Below are positions 45,549 to 55,896 of a DNA stretch of 64,000 nucleotides, one piece after another. The stretch spans positions 26,804,986 to 26,868,985 of the forward strand of contig OY294049.1 in NCBI GenBank assembly GCA_958510825.1, given 5' to 3'. Below the pieces are notes generated by a model, which had not been told where the DNA came from, searched no databases, and saw only the letters and a program-made list of their open reading frames with translations. Each line of letters starts with the position of its first letter. The first letter of the stretch is position 1. The DNA is from Brachypterus glaber. Its lineage: Eukaryota > Arthropoda > Insecta > Coleoptera > Kateretidae. A program made the position numbers and the translations under genes.

Positions 45549-46313
45549 ACTAGAATTGGCTGCAGGTAAAAAAATCTGAAAATATGAGAGTGATCAAACT
45601 TCTCTAAGGGTGCTAATGGGGACCTAAAATTAGTAAAATTACCATAAATCGTAAAAAATCATTGAAAGTTTTCCTTAATTTTGGTATTAGTAAAACATTT
45701 GAAGGGCTTAAAATCTTATTTTTTTTTTGAGCATAAAAAATGTCGTGTCAAATAAATATGATCACGTGAGGTAAACGGTAAACAAACATTTAAAAAATTT
45801 ATTAGATCGGACTGAATTTATTTTTATTTAATGCATTCTAATATTTATTCATAATAATAAAATGATTTAACTAAAACAAAACGATTTAAGCGCCAAATAA
45901 TAATAAATATTTGACGCTTAGCTTGATGTGTTTTAGTTAAATCATTTTAATATTATGAATGAAGTTATTAGAATGCATTAAAGAAAAATAAATTCAGTCC
46001 AGTTTGATACATTTTTAAAATATTTTGCTCTTTTACCATTTGATTCACATTTATGGTAGAAATGCGTAAATTTTAGTGTAACTTTGGCTAATTTTGTTAG
46101 AACTTTTGATCATTTTGAAATTTTGGCAGATAATTTTGTATGCTCAAAAGAAAAAAAATAAGATTTCAAACCTTTTATTTTTTTACTTATAAAAAATTAC
46201 ACACAATTTTTAACTATTTTTTACAATTTATGGTAATTTTACGAATTTCGGGGCCCCCATTAGCACGCTTAGAGAAGTTTGATCACTCTCATATTTTCAA
46301 AAATTTCTAGTTA
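45549..46313. mobile_element. Palindromic element, about 0.76 kb, uninterrupted apex
   Basis: AACTAGAA...AAAATATGAGAGTGATCA, then AACTTCTCTAAG, GTGCTAATGGGG, TTACCATAAATTG-type blocks are mirrored at 46195-46313. The centre (about 45880-45930) is a hairpin AAGCGCCAAATA/TATTTGACGCTT flanked by AAATCATTTTA copies. Non-coding. Confidence 0.85.
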
Positions 46314-46439
46314 CACCTAAATAAAAGCTTTAAGATAATCTATTATATAAAATGCTAACTCACTTCAGCAATCAACGCCCAGCCCAAACTACTGGACCTT
46401 GAAATTTGGACAGTTTGTTCATTTTATGATGCGGGGGTT

Positions 46440-47690
46440 AACCGGGGGTTGAAAGGTTTTTTAAAAAGTGTGCGTATCTCAGAGATCTCTTAATCTAGAA
46501 TCTTCATAATTGGCAAAAATGTTCTTTGTCGATATCGAAAAGATAGGTGTTTTAGTATTTTTCGACATTCGACCCCTAAGGTGGTAAGAATCGTCATATT
46601 TAAGTCGTAAGTGGAAAATTATGTAAATATTACCCTTTTTTGAAAAGTTTGCTTATCTTAAAGACCTCTTGATCTAGAATCTTCATATTTGGAAAAAATG
46701 TTCTTTATCGAAATCAAAAAGATACATGTCTTTGGATTTTTCGATATTCGACACCTAAGGTGGTAAAAATCGTCATATTTAAGTCGTAGATGATAAATTA
46801 TGTAAATATTGCCCTTTTTTCAAAGTATGACTTCTTGATCTACAATTTTAATATTTGGCAAAAATTTTCTTTATTAAAATAGAAAACATACACCTTTCAG
46901 GATTTTTTCGATAATCGATCCCTAAGGGGGTGAAACGGGGGTTGAAAGGTTTTTTTTTAAAAGCGTGCGTATTTCAGAGACCTCTTAATCTAGAATCTTC
47001 ATATTTGTCAAACATATTCTTTATCGAAATCGAAGAGATACGTGTTTCAGGAATTTTAGATATTCGACCCCTAAGGGAGTGAAACGGGGGTGGAAATGTT
47101 ATTAAAAGGGGGTTGAAAGGTTTTTTTAAAAATGTGCTTATCTTAGAAAACTCTTAATCTAGAATCTTCATATTTGGCAAAAAAAATTCTTTTTTGAAAT
47201 TGAAAGACATATGTTTCAGGTGTTTCTGATATTCAACCCCTAAGGGGGTGAAACGGGGGTCGGAAGATTTTTTAAAAAGTGTGCTTATTTCAGAGATCTA
47301 TTAATATAGAATCTTAATATATGGCAAAAATTTGCTTTATCGACATCGAAAAGATATGTTTCAGGAATTTCCGATATTTAACCCCTAAGGGGGTGAAACG
47401 GGGGTTGAAAAGATTTTTAAATGTGTGCGTATCTCTTAATCTAAAATCTTCATATTTGGCAAAAATGTACTTTATCGACATCGAAAAAATACTTGTTTCA
47501 GGAATGTTCCATATTTGACCCCTAAGGGCGTAAAAATTGTGATATTTTAGTTTTAAGGGAAAATAATTTAAAGATTAGACATTTTTAAAAAAAAGTGCGT
47601 ATCTCAGACAACTCTTACTTTCCTATCTCGATATGTGGCAAAAATGTTCTTTATTGATATAGAAAATTATAAAGGAAATATTACCTTATC
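46440..47690 (+). repeat. Degenerate minisatellite, about 8 units of 140-180 bp
   Basis: The anchor CTCTTAATCTAGAATCTTCA (with variants) recurs near 46486, 46666, 46826, 46980, 47150, 47295, 47435 and 47605. Each unit also carries TTTGGCAAAAATGTTCTTTA, TCGAAAAGATA, GATATTCGACCCCTAAGG and, in the middle units, GTGAAACGGGGGTTGAAAGG. Units differ by length and substitutions, so the array is old. No coding periodicity. Confidence 0.9.
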
Positions 47691-47922
47691 CCCTTGATTG
47701 CGGGGAAATTATTAGACACGGTTAGTAAAGAGATAACTAGTTTAAGTTTGCAGTCAAGACCCAGGGACCTTGAAGTGAGGAATCTCATCTACTTGTAGAT
47801 AACTTGGGAAAGAGACTGAATTTATTAACCGGAGATTTTAGTAGCAAATCCTACTTAGTACAGAGAATAAGTTTGGATATCCAGCGCGGAAATGTCACAA
47901 GTGTCATGGGAACTTTGCCGTC

Positions 47923-47923
<1 letters not shown>

Positions 47924-48012
<89 letters not shown>

Positions 48013-48715
48013 CTTTATTTCATAATTTACAATTGAATATACACTTGTGCATAAGACATGTATGCATAGACAATCATGAGTACGAAACTAGTCAAAAGTA
48101 CAAAAAAGTTAGTCTATAATAAACTAAATTAAATACAATAAAAAGTAATTTAAAACTAAATATTAAAATAATCGGCCAAAGAATATGGCTCTAAGCGAAT
48201 TAAAAATGGTAAAATTTGTTTTTTAAAAGTTCTAAAGTTTGATAATAATTTTAAATGTTTAGGTAATTTATTAAAAACATAAATACAAGAATAAAAGCTA
48301 CCCTTTTCAAACTGTACTAGTCTATGGCGGGGGTAGTTTAAATTATGATTTCTTTCACTTAAAGGTTTTACGGACTCAAATAAATGTTTATTTTTAAACA
48401 AAAAGGTCAGAAGTTCATATAAGTATAAACCAGTTAATGTTAAAATATTATTATTTTTAAAATGGCCCCTACACGATTCATCGTATCGCAACCCTAATAT
48501 TGTGCGCAGTGCGCGTTTTTGAATTTTAAATACATCAACCACATTGGTGCTTTGACCATATCATAATACCATATCTAAGCAACGACTGGAAATTTGCAAA
48601 ATATATTGTTTTTAAAGTTTGGGAATTAATATATAATTTTAAAACACGTAAAGTGTATTGAACAGAATTAAGTTTTTTATTTCTATATCTACTGTTGGCT
48701 TGGAAGAAATATTTT
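47924..48715 (-). mobile_element. 5'-truncated non-LTR retrotransposon with long (ATT)n tail
   Basis: The + strand shows 89 bases of (TAA)n (47924-48012) then TCTTTATTTCATAATTTAC; on the minus strand the 3' end is GAAATAAAGA then (ATT)n. The coding remnant runs upstream to about 48690. The flanking block 47691-47923 is less AT-rich and unassigned. Confidence 0.85.
48156..48690 (-). pseudogene. LINE ORF2 C-terminal remnant
   Basis: The C-terminal part of a LINE reverse transcriptase, beyond the catalytic domain. The upstream frame has LNSVQYTLRVLKLY and LLRYGIMIW. After a frameshift near 48560 the main frame reads STNVVDVFKIQKRALRTIL, then SCRGHFKNNNILTLTGLYLY, and ends near FRTFKKQIL to a stop at 48156. 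This matches the region after the polymerase in jockey-superfamily elements. 5'-truncated and frameshifted. Confidence 0.75.
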
Positions 48716-49387
48716 TACTATAATTTTTTATTATAATATTAAATATTTATATAAAGTTTAATTTTGAATTAAAAAAAAATAAGTTTTTAACTAATCCATT
48801 CGAAAAACGGGCTTCACGGCTAGTAAAAATATATAAGGTCCACCCTAGTGGCACAGGACATGTTTTTACAGGTAAGCTGATATATTAAGAACTAAAAGTA
48901 TAAAAGAAACTAATTGAAGCGCAAATGTTCACGTGATGCACTCAAAAAAAAAAAGTCCAAAAAATCCGTTTTGTGCTTCAAGTTAGTTTCCCAGCTCACA
49001 CCGCCGATAATTATCGGCGCGCCGCGGCGGTGGGAATTATAATTCTTCAAATTTCGATCACAACATAGGTTCCTTATTAAATTTCTTGACTGGGAGTGTT
49101 TTTTAGCAAACATCGGGGCGTGGTAAGGGGCTAAAAAAATTTTCTTTAAAATTCAATAGTTTTTAATTTTTATTTTTCATTTTCGAAAAAAAAAACTTTT
49201 TAATTTTTAATTTCTGGCTATTACTAATCTTGACCTGCTGATTCAAAGTTTTCTTTTAGATTTTTTTCCATCAGACAAATTTTTTAAGATACAGTGCACA
49301 GTGCTTTTTAGCCCTTAGTTGTATTGTAAAATAAAAAATGTAAAATAATAATATGCAGGGTTTTCCAGCTACAAATTAGTTAAATAA
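48716..49387. other. Unassigned sequence with a GC-rich hairpin
   Basis: Mostly AT-rich. A GC-rich island at 48998-49033 contains the perfect palindrome GCCGATAATTATCGGC (49003-49018) followed by GCGCCGCGG-like sequence. No coding signature. Confidence 0.45.
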
Positions 49388-49606
49388 AAAATGTATTTTC
49401 ATTTTATAAGAATGATTCTATGGAGCTTTTTTATGAAAAATATCACTTTTTACTAAATATGTTTAGTTGTTTATATGTTTATATAAAAAATATTAATGTT
49501 GTATTAAATTTTATAAAAATTTATTTGCTAAAAATACACAATAAGTTATATTTTTTCATAAAAAAAATCTATAGAATCATTCTTATAAAAAGAATATACA
49601 TTTTAT
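49388..49606. mobile_element. Palindromic MITE (about 219 bp)
   Basis: ATGTATTTTCATTTTATAAG, AATGATTCTATGGA and TTTATGAAAAATAT are mirrored at 49545-49606. The stems are about 60 bp with few mismatches. Non-coding. Confidence 0.8.
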
Positions 49607-49890
49607 AGCAATTTGTTTTTCCGTTTAACTTATTTTAGACGATAAAAAAACCTCCACGTTATTCGAAAAAAAAATACTGTTCGCTGAATTTTAAAAATTG
49701 TACTTATATGAAAAACAGCTATTGCCTCTTTTACAACCTTAAAAAAAAGTCTGTGCAATGTGTAATCTAATACCAAACCTTAAAATAAAATCTGCGGTCG
49801 ACAGTTAATCTTAGTCTGTCACAGAATCTATCCACCCAAGTCGGACAGCTCTCTATACTTTTTATATTACAGAACAAAAAGAATAAGTGC

Positions 49891-50538
49891 ACGGTGTTTT
49901 CGGTCTTTTGCAACATGAAAAAGAGGATGATTCTATATCACAAAACATAAAAAACCAGCACAAGCACATATGTCTAAGAAATTATCCCTATGTTAGATAT
50001 TGAATGGGGAACAAAAACAGCATCAATAAAATTTTAGAGCTGCAGGGAGATTCTTTATTTTAAACTAAGCAAAAGTATTCTTCACCGAAACACCTAAATT
50101 TAATATTAAAAAGTAATATGTGGGGTTTGGATTGCATTTTTTTTAAACGGTTTCTTCTACCTTGTTACACTGTATGACATTTTTGATGTATTTTTACTCA
50201 AGAAATCTATATTAAAAAAAATCCAAAAAATTACACATAGAAAAGTTTGGGCCAAAATTCCCTTAGCCTCAAATATTTTTTCGTCTAGGCATGCGTCTAG
50301 GTATATGCAAAAAAAACTAACATAAACGAATTGCCCAGAATAGTACACCTGCAAAACCTCGACGCTCTTGCTCAAACGGTACCAGAGTTATTAATTAAAA
50401 TTTTTATTTTTATTACAATTTTAAAGGGTCGTAACTCGCTTAGGGTTCGTTTCCGGACCTTTGTTACTTTGCTGGTTTTTCATGTTTGTAATGTAGAATC
50501 ATCCCGTTTATTTTATAATAAAAGACTGTAAACACCAT
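49891..50538. mobile_element. Foldback element, diverged (648 bp)
   Basis: ACGGTGTTTTCGGTCTTTT is mirrored by AAAAGACTGTAAACACCAT, and GGATGATTCTA...AAAAACCAGC by GCTGGTTTTT...TAGAATCATCC. The right half keeps the superfamily order (AAACGGTTTCTTC, TTGATGTATTTTTACTC, AAAGTTTGGG, GGGTCGTAACTCGCTTAGGG). Non-coding. Confidence 0.75.
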
Positions 50539-51137
50539 GTTATGGTGTCATAATTTGATACCTAGGTGTCCTAGAAGCCCAGAGAAGCTTCGTAGCTTAG
50601 AAAAATTGTATTTATTCGTTAAAAAAAAATATTTTGGACTCGTGCCACATCAAAATTTTAGAAATGGAACTGGGATTAAAGAGCGGACTATAAATATAAT
50701 AAAAAATACGTTTTTATATGATTTTTTTCAAAAATTTTGAGATTATTCTGTAACATGTATCGGGCTCGGTTTATCTAAAGTTTCATTAAGGAAACCGGTT
50801 GTAACGCAGGCCTAGCATTGCCCGTTTCCCATCAACATTCCAAAGAAATGATTTCGTTAAAAAAACTCATAAAATTCATATTTTTAATATTAAATTGAAA
50901 GTTTGAAAGAACAGAAATACCAACTGTATATCATAGTGGGTAATGTTATGATCTCCTGGCTCTAGCTTGTCTATAGATCAATTTTTTTTTCTAATAAAAA
51001 GAAACATCGCTACCCAGACAGCACAAAGATGATTTAAAGAGATCTTAAAGGTGTCGTAGCTCGTCATTCAAGACGTCTTAAGAACGTCGGTTTTCGCTGT
51101 ATATGCATCTTAAAGACGTCTTAACGACATCGTATGT
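50539..51137. other. Unassigned AT-rich sequence
   Basis: No feature recognised. Short AAGACGTCTTAA/TTAAGAACGTC echoes occur at 51075-51130. Confidence 0.4.
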
Positions 51138-51215
51138 TACAAAAAGTACATGGCGGCACATCAAGCCAATCACTGCATCGGATTGTTATGTATAACGTTC
51201 TTATGCGAGCCTGTG
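51138..51215 (-). repeat. MITE J, copy 2 (partial)
   Basis: The reverse complement carries GGCTCGCATAAGAACGTTAT, CGTGATTGG-like TGATTGGCTTGATGTGCCGC and CATGTAC, matching 25006-25075. Only one half is clear. Confidence 0.6.
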
Positions 51216-51469
51216 AATATGCCCTTACAGTCGCCTTAAAAAGGCGACTTTACATCATACCCCCTCCCATTTACGTTACTATGTACTGTCGTATTGATAT
51301 AAAAAGCGTGATAAGAATTAGAATGAGAGGTAATTTGTTTGTCAAAAAGAGATCTTAAAAAAATGTGAATTTTTTTGATTGTTTTATGAATTTTTTTTTA
51401 TATTTTTTTTTTAATTTTTTTTTTATTTATTGTTTTTTGTAATACATTAACAATAAACATGTCGTCGCC

Positions 51470-51606
51470 TTCCTTACAAAGATACTTATCTCAAAATGTA
51501 TTGATGCAAAATACCGACTGTCTATTGATTTGAAAGTCCAAACGAAATGAACATGTCACATGAACATGTATAAGTGTCATTTTGAGATAAGCCCCTTTGT
51601 AAGGAA
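51470..51606. mobile_element. Short inverted-repeat MITE (about 137 bp)
   Basis: TTCCTTACAAAGATACTTAT CTCAAAATG is mirrored by CATTTTGAGATAAG.CCCTTTGTAAGGAA, 27 of about 30 bases. Non-coding. Confidence 0.8.
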
Positions 51607-51658
51607 TCTTTATCCTTATCCTTATCTTTATTCTAATGGATAAAAAATAAACAAACTA

Positions 51659-51859
51659 TGGTCTGTTTCATCAAGCAAGATAAAAATCGCACAGTGAATA
51701 TTTTCAAAACAGATTCGAATATTGGATGTGTATATACTGCTTAGTTAATTTTATAAAATTTAACTATATTTTATAAACAAACATATACTATTCAAACCTG
51801 TTGTAAAAATATTTACTGTGCGATTTTTAATTTACTATCTTTCTTGAAAAAACAGACCA
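51659..51859. mobile_element. TA-target MITE T, copy 2 (201 bp)
   Basis: TGGTCTGTTTCATCAAGCAA at the left and TTTCTTGAAAAAACAGACCA at the right, TA on both flanks. It lacks the AGTAAATTA stretch near the left end seen in copies 1 and 3. Confidence 0.9.
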
Positions 51860-51861
51860 TA

Positions 51862-52261
51862 GTCTGTTTTAAAAAAGATTGCATACTGGCAATATTAGGA
51901 ACCCATGTTCCAGATATTACCAGGGTACTGGCAATAATAGTAAAGAACAAACTTACAAAAATTTAACTAATAAGAAAACATTTTGGCTCAATAACAACTT
52001 CAGCTATTTTTAGGTACAATTTTTCATTTTTAGTAAGCTCCACGAACTCTTTTTATTATAATCTCATATCGGCCTGGCTATTCTTTTCCAATAAAAAGCA
52101 GAACCAAGATTTATCACTCTGATGGGGGTTCAAAATAATCAAAATTTGCGTTAGGTAATACTTGAACGTTTCCTTTTCGCTTCTGTATTGAGTGAAACAC
52201 AATACGACAACACCTTTATAAATTTAGGTACCATTGCATATATTTAATACCCATCTAGAAA
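51862..52261. other. Unassigned AT-rich sequence
   Basis: No gene or repeat partner recognised. TACTGGCAATA occurs twice (51883, 51930). Confidence 0.4.
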
Positions 52262-53099
52262 GGGTAGGGGAAGGTGAGCCACCATGAGGCATACAAAATA
52301 AACCCTTATTATTTCAGTTTTTATTAAAAATATGTCGATTTGAGTAAATATGTTACCTTACATTAACAATAAATTAAGTACTAAAGTCCAGTATCTCTTT
52401 CGGAAACAAAAATATATCCAAAAATTGTTTCTGGTATCGCGTCTCATAGTGGCCCAGAGACCGGGCCACTATGAGATATAGGTGTTAACAAAATGTTAAT
52501 AAAAAGAAAGGTTGAAAATATTTCTTTTTAACCGTTGAAAGATTATTAGTGCAAGAAAACAGGATTATATATAAAAAAAACACTGTTAGAGCAATGTCAC
52601 ATGGTGTCCCAAATCGAAACTAGTAGAACAAAATAAAATAAGACAAGCAATATTACTGTTAGACATCTAAAACAATAACATATTTATTAAAAAAACTTCT
52701 AAAAAAAATCATTTTTAATAATTTGATAAGAAAGTCAAGCTGGCCACACAGTCTCATGGTGACCCATAACGAAATGTCACATGGTTACTCAAATGCACAT
52801 TTAAAAAAATATATAATTATTTTTTTTTAGAATATTTTTGAATTTTTTTTTTTTAATTCTTAGAGTCTTAGTAGTCTTTAAAGTTAATATAAAAAGCTTC
52901 TCTTGAAAGTTGATTTTAAATTGGCACCATTGCGTAGAGTATTGGTACAAAAACAATCGACGCTCAAAACCACCAGTCACAGGGACTACTCATTTGAGGC
53001 TAAGCATCATCAATAGTTTGGTTGGGTCTTTAAGAGACAGGCGCAGCCTATGGCTCATTTATCTAAAAAAATACTTAATCTGAATTGGTAGTTGGGGCA

Positions 53100-53201
53100 G
53101 TGAGTCTCTGCTCACTGATGCGAGTTGCATCTGTCATAATTTAAGGGGGAGTGAGTCTCTGCTCACTGATGCGAGTTGCATCTGTCATAATTTGGCGCTG
53201 A
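53100..53201. repeat. Two tandem 51-bp units (third degenerate)
   Basis: GTGAGTCTCTGCTCACTGAT then GCGAGTTGCATCTGTC is present at 53100 and 53151. A decayed third copy lies at about 53263-53300. It lies at the 3' end of the LINE coding remnant, so is likely its tail region. Confidence 0.9.
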
Positions 53202-53640
53202 GGAGTGGGTGGGACGGGGATGAGGAGGGATGGGATAGGGAGAGGAGGGATGTGCGGGAGGAGTGAGACTAGCTCACTGATGCTGGGAATGCATCTGTCC
53301 TGTATTAGTGGGTACTGGTTGAGGACGTTTTTGATCTTTTTGTGAGTGTTGTGTATTTCGTGATCGTAATCTAGAAAGTTTGAAATGAGGGAGTTTGGAT
53401 GGTCTAAATTGTCTTGTATAAAAGACGTGCTGTAGCGGATAATTTCCCTTTTTAGGAGGGGCATTTCGAGATCTCTGTGTATCTGGTTGTTCCTCATGAA
53501 CCAGGGGGCATCGAGGCATATTCTGAGTGCCTTGTTTTGGAAGGCCTGAAGTTTTGCTGAGAGCGCTTTATTAAGGGTGATTTTGTTCCAGGCTGGGGCT
53601 CCGTAAAGAAGTACCGGCTTTAGGTTGAGGCTAAGCGGGC
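53141..53640 (-). pseudogene. LINE (jockey-like) ORF2 C-terminal remnant
   Basis: The minus-strand open frame reads LKPVLLYGAPAWN, AFQNKALRICLDAPWFMRNN, HRDLEMPLLKREIIRYS and DNLDHPNSLISNF, then a Pro-rich end. The order 'YG.P.W', 'N.ALR', 'APWF..N..IHRDL' is typical of the post-polymerase region in jockey-clade elements of insects. No start codon, catalytic domain or zinc finger, so 5'-truncated. It sits inside the 52262-53781 element and is notably GC-richer than its surroundings, suggesting a recent arrival. Confidence 0.8.
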
Positions 53641-53781
53641 CGTGAACAAAAATATTGGAATGTGTGGATGGGAGGGGAGGTAACTATTATATGATCAATG
53701 GGGTTCTGTTTCTTTCCTGTTAAAAAAAAATCAAATTCTCATGGTGGCTCGTGTCTCATGGTGGCCCGCCTTCCCCTACCC

Positions 53782-54345
53782 GTTTCGGGTTTTTTTTAAT
53801 CGGGTCTATATTTAGCTGGACCAGATGTAACAGATGTATATATAATTGAATTTTCCATTGCGAGATTTGGCTTTATGTCTAAATCAAACTAACTAACTAG
53901 AGAATTCTCTCAATTGATGGTATGCCGACACTTTGCTACAAAGTTATAAGTAATTGGACTAACTGAATTTCTTGAAAATATTTAAAACTTAGTTTTCAAG
54001 ACTTTAGACTAAAGTGCATTTTTCAGGGCTGTTGAAAAATACATTTTTTTAGATAAGTTCCGGTTATGTGTCTTTTTCCGAACTTTTTTGTCTTTTTACG
54101 TTTTTATATTTTTTATGAGTTGTCCGATGAGGAACATCTTATCTTAATTTGAACTTTTTTGTCCTTTTCTACCTTTTTTGACGTGTTGTCGGGCTGGGAA
54201 TATCCGTGCCCCTCACAAAAAAAAAATACTTGGCGACAAGGGTATGCGTGCCCCTCACTAGGTACGGTAAAGTGATTTTTTTTTGTTTTTTGTTATTTAA
54301 ACGTATAAAAATATATATAAGCTAGGTTTGAAGAACACGTGGATA
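53782..54345. other. Unassigned sequence
   Basis: Contains two copies of a GTGCCCCTCAC block (54208, 54251) about 43 bp apart. No coding feature recognised. Confidence 0.4.
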
Positions 54346-55195
54346 CCAGGGTATCTATTTTCGGGCTCGAGAGAACGTGAACAATTTTCGTAGGAAGGGA
54401 ACTGATCACATCATATCAAAGTTCCCGAAAATTATAAAATGCTATTCTTGAACAGTATTGAGCCTGATGGGATCTCTGCAGCCGGCTGCAGCGTTGCCAA
54501 GTATTTTAGCGGATTTTAACCAATCAGATTATACGACACGAGTTTGCGTGTGCAGGCTGTCATTATTTTCATTATTCGTAAACAAGTTGCTGTGGTTTGA
54601 ATAATTTTTATAATTAATATCCAAAAATGAATGTGTAAGAAATGACTGAAAATTAAAATAAAAACAGAAAAAGATCTGAAGTCAACGAAAAAAAATACTT
54701 TTAAATTTTATTCAGGACAACCCTCTTGTCAATAGTGGGCTGTTTAGTCCTGAATTCACTATAATTTTGTTGTTGGAAAGTTAAAAAGGGTCGGTCCTAG
54801 ACAACACTTTCCGTTGTTCGTTCTTCATGGTCTTCCGCATCTTGCAGATCTCCCAAAAGGGCAACAGCCGCCACAATTTCCAAATCGTCCATCGTTATAT
54901 TATTATAATATGTATAATAATTTCTAAATACAAAAAGCTTCTTTTATTAACTATTATAAAATAAACGGTATTAAAATTAACAACACAAAACCAAAGCGAA
55001 AATAGGGTTATGGGTTCGAACTTATATGTCAAAGTTTCCGTGAACGCTCGCTTCTCACGCTCCCGAGTCGTAGAAGTAAAGTTCCTCGATTTTCGTACGA
55101 AGTGAAGTTCAAGAATAAGTAGTTTTGCGTTTCGAGAGAACTAATATGCAACTCCCGGGAATGCGGTCTCTCGAGCCCGAGAATACATACCCTGG
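54346..55195. mobile_element. CCAGGGTAT-ended element (850 bp)
   Basis: CCAGGGTATCTATTTTCGGG CTCGAGAGA is mirrored by TCTCTCGAGCCCGAGAATAC ATACCCTGG, 27 of 29 bases. Inside, TATTCTTGAAC and AAGTTCC blocks also pair. The core is GC-richer than the surroundings and holds a small transposase-N-terminus-like ORF. The target duplication is unclear. Likely an internally deleted derivative of an autonomous transposon. Confidence 0.7.
54797..54892 (-). pseudogene. Small ORF (31 aa), possible leftover transposase N-terminus
   Basis: ATG at 54892. The peptide begins MDDLEIVAAVALLGDLQDAE and ends at a TAG at 54797. An acidic/hydrophobic 'MDD...AA.ALL' start is common in first exons of PIF/Harbinger-type proteins, and this one lies inside a terminal-repeat element. 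That is inference from pattern only; the rest of the protein is absent. Confidence 0.25.
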
Positions 55196-55303
55196 AGGAG
55201 ACCGTAGATAATTGAGTAGGCTTAGGTTTTCTGTCAAGAATAAGAGTGCACTAGTGGAGACATAAAAAGAATCTAGGAAAATGGCAAACCCGCAAACATG
55301 CCT

Positions 55304-55740
55304 ATACACAGTGTGCCTTAAATATTTTACATGGAAAGTCAAACCACCCCGGACACCCACACGCCTACTTTGTTAATGTCCAAAATAAAATCATGGGTAG
55401 TACCTATGATATAGGGTGTGTCACAGAAAAAACTCCGTATTGTTACGTCAGGCAAAACTTGAAGAAGAAGAAGAAGAAGAAGAAGAAGAAGAAGAAGAAG
55501 AAGAAGAAGAAGAAGAAGAAGAAGAAGAAGAAGAAGAAGAAGAAGAAGAAGAAGAAGAAGAAGAAGAAGAAGAAGAAGAAGAAGAAGAAGAAGAAGAAGA
55601 AGAAGAAGAAAAAGAAGAACAAGAACAAGAACAAGAAAAAGAAGATAAGAAAAAGAAGAAGAAGAAGAAGAATCCTAAATCAAAAAATCAGGGGTTGTTT
55701 GACTTTTCTTTTAAAATATTTAAGGCACAACATGTGTAAC
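55304..55740. mobile_element. Palindromic element carrying an expanded GAA tract
   Basis: The left arm (TACACAGTGTGCCTTAAATA TTTTACATGGAAAGTCAAAC) is mirrored at 55690-55740 (GTTTGACTTTTCTTTTAAAA TATTTAAGGCACAACATGTG). Between them lie about 110 bp of other sequence and the GAA microsatellite. Non-coding. Confidence 0.7.
55461..55673. repeat. (GAA)n microsatellite, about 210 bp
   Basis: About 50 pure GAA units to 55611, then interrupted units to 55673. The poly-Glu, poly-Lys and poly-Phe open frames across it are artefacts. Confidence 0.98.
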
Positions 55741-55896
55741 CTTTTTCGGATATGTTAAGTTTCTATTCTATGGTCTGTTTCATCAGCAAGATAGTAAATT
55801 AAATATCGCACAGTGAATATTTTCAAAACAGATTCGAATATGGGAAGTGCGAATATACTGCGTAGTTTATTTTATAAAACATAACTATATTCTATA

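Larger units (their letters stand above)
52262..53781. mobile_element. GGGTAGGGGAAGG-ended element with recurrent subterminal motif
   Basis: GGGTAGGGGAAGGTGAGCCA then CCATGAG is mirrored by CTCATGGTGGCCCGCCTTCC then CCTACCC. A GTCTCATGGTGGCCC-type 15-mer recurs at least eight times: 52277(-), 52441(+), 52463(-), 52596, 52751, 52776, 53737 and 53753(+). Two of these form a perfect 14-bp hairpin at 52442-52476. It contains a LINE fragment. No transposase. Confidence 0.7.

Noticed and set aside
45549..46313. Third apex-insertion case
   Set aside because: The apex is an intact hairpin with no foreign element.
47804..48025. ORF ending in poly-Ile
   Set aside because: It runs from unassigned flank into the LINE's TAA tail; no coding family.
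55393..55758. Open frames of poly-Lys, poly-Glu and poly-Phe
   Set aside because: They are translations of the GAA microsatellite, not genes.
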